This document shows positions 62,919 through 64,000 of a stretch of DNA of 64,000 bases, one piece after another. The translations under genes and the position numbers were made by a program. The notes under the pieces are model-generated. The model ran no database searches and was not told the DNA's origin. It saw nothing but the letters and a program-made list of their open reading frames with translations. Origin of the DNA: Chlorophyllum brunneum (taxonomy: Eukaryota > Basidiomycota > Agaricomycetes > Agaricales > Agaricaceae); NCBI GenBank assembly GCA_963576785.1, contig OY756141.1, positions 62,001-126,000 on the forward strand, given 5' to 3'. Each line of letters starts with the position of its first letter. Position 1 is the first letter of the stretch.

Positions 62919-64000
62919 CGCTACGTCGCACACTACGTTGCACAGCCGTGGTGCTAGACAAGTTTGGAGAGATAGAGCGGACATGTTTATTAAAATCCCC
63001 TAATACACCGCGTCCGGATACACGCAACCGTCTCGTCCTCGAAACATATTTTGGGAAACTCGGTGCAATTTACCACCCTTGCGCTATCATCTACAACCCT
63101 CCTGCAGGCGCGGAGATGATATTTACTCCGTCAATCGGGACGCATCTCCTAAACACATCCCGCCGAAGCTACGAACACGGAAATATCTGTCCAATGAGCT
63201 ACTTGTATTTGAGTATGTGGCTGATGCAACTACCCCCTATCCTTGCCCGTTAAATTGCTATCATGCTTCCACGCGGTACCCGTTAAAGATGGAGTCTAGT
63301 AACGAACGGTGCCAACCCGCTGCCTTACTTTGATGAGCTTCGTTACCTTTTCAGTCGTACGGAATGAAGGTGTCCGCGTCTCAGTGTAGCTAGTCTCTCC
63401 GTCCAGGAATGCCGTTTTACCCCGTCCATCGAGTTGATCTGATAACAGAACATGAGCCAGAGTCTTGTGGTGATGTTGCGCGTTTAGATGAGCAATCAGA
63501 TAAAAAATTTCCACTTCATGTAAACATTGCATCCCTCAGCAGCTGACGAGTTAGGATTGCTTTAAACAAAGCTGCTAAGTAGTTTAACGAACCCACCATT
63601 CACTCAGCTGTTCATTCTCCCCCCCTGGCACTGCTATTCCCTTCCATCAAGTAAAACATATACATCCGAACATGTTACCAAGTTTCCGGAAAGGCGATAT
63701 GGATCGCGGATAATGGAACTAGGTTCAATGGGTGAAAAAATAAAAAAATTGCAACCTTGTGTTGAATCCGGCCGCTGACACAAGTACAGCAAGACTCGTG
63801 TTGGTTAGCTGTATAGAACCCTAGGGAAAACATCAAAACCAAACATCATCCATCCCTCAGAGCTATTTCATTTCCCATTTCAATTTACCACACTTTCCGG
63901 TAGATGCAACCACCACCCATTCGCATTAAGAAAAACGAATCAATCACATGTTTCCGCCGGGGGGGGGGGGGGGGGGGGGGCACAGTTGTTGTTCCAAATC
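62919..64000. other. Intergenic to window end
   Basis: Contains the ATP15 3' region and then 1 kb with no recognised gene. Short frames near 62950-63330 have no family match. Sequence ends in spacer after a long G run. Confidence 0.4.
63959..63980. repeat. Poly-G homopolymer, 22 nt
   Basis: Uninterrupted run of 22 guanines. Such a long G tract is rare in fungal DNA and may be a slippage-prone site or a sequencing or assembly artefact. Confidence 0.9.

Overview
The window reads as nuclear DNA of a filamentous basidiomycete, most likely an Agaricomycete. Genes are split by many short GT-AG introns, mostly 45-65 nt. The gene content fits this group: four class I hydrophobins, an alcohol-oxidase-type GMC oxidoreductase, a NACHT-type NTPase and expanded monocarboxylate-type MFS porters. 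All gene models were read by hand from the sequence. For the six genes whose exons I counted (alcohol oxidase, fibrillarin, Pmt2, NACHT, eIF4A, Rab) and for ATP15 the exon totals are exact multiples of three.

Layout. 0.7-3.5 kb: alcohol oxidase-like gene (+). 3.6-4.75 kb: very AT-rich island with a possible decayed non-LTR reverse transcriptase. 5.0-7.0 and 10.4-12.4 kb: two closely related MFS porters (-), part of a segmental duplication that includes upstream flanks. 14.3-15.6 kb: fibrillarin (+). 15.7-18.6 kb: Pmt2-type protein O-mannosyltransferase (+). 19.1-30.2 kb: a hydrophobin/PMT amplicon with four intact hydrophobins, two PMT pseudogenes and a third PMT-side fragment, arranged as two inverted arms around a 2.2 kb centre. 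30.9-33.5 kb: NACHT NTPase (-). 33.5-41.3 kb: gene-poor, with one unrecognised spliced coding signal (-) near 36 kb. 41.3-43.3 kb: third MFS porter (+). 47.9-48.9 kb: eIF4A pseudogene. 50.3-52.2 kb: fourth MFS porter (+). 54.9-56.6 kb: intact eIF4A (+). 57.9-58.8 kb: dual-specificity phosphatase-like gene (+). 61.6-62.5 kb: Rab-type GTPase (-), divergent from 62.6-62.9 kb mitochondrial ATP synthase epsilon subunit (+).

The genes do not form one pathway. Housekeeping genes (fibrillarin, Pmt2, eIF4A, Rab, ATP15) alternate with accessory, duplicated ones (hydrophobins, MFS porters, NACHT, alcohol oxidase). The dominant theme is local duplication: three separate duplications (MFS pair, PMT/hydrophobin unit, eIF4A unit) have each left a mix of intact genes and broken copies. 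Hydrophobins stay intact in every copy while co-duplicated PMT fragments decay, which suggests selection on hydrophobin dosage or diversity.
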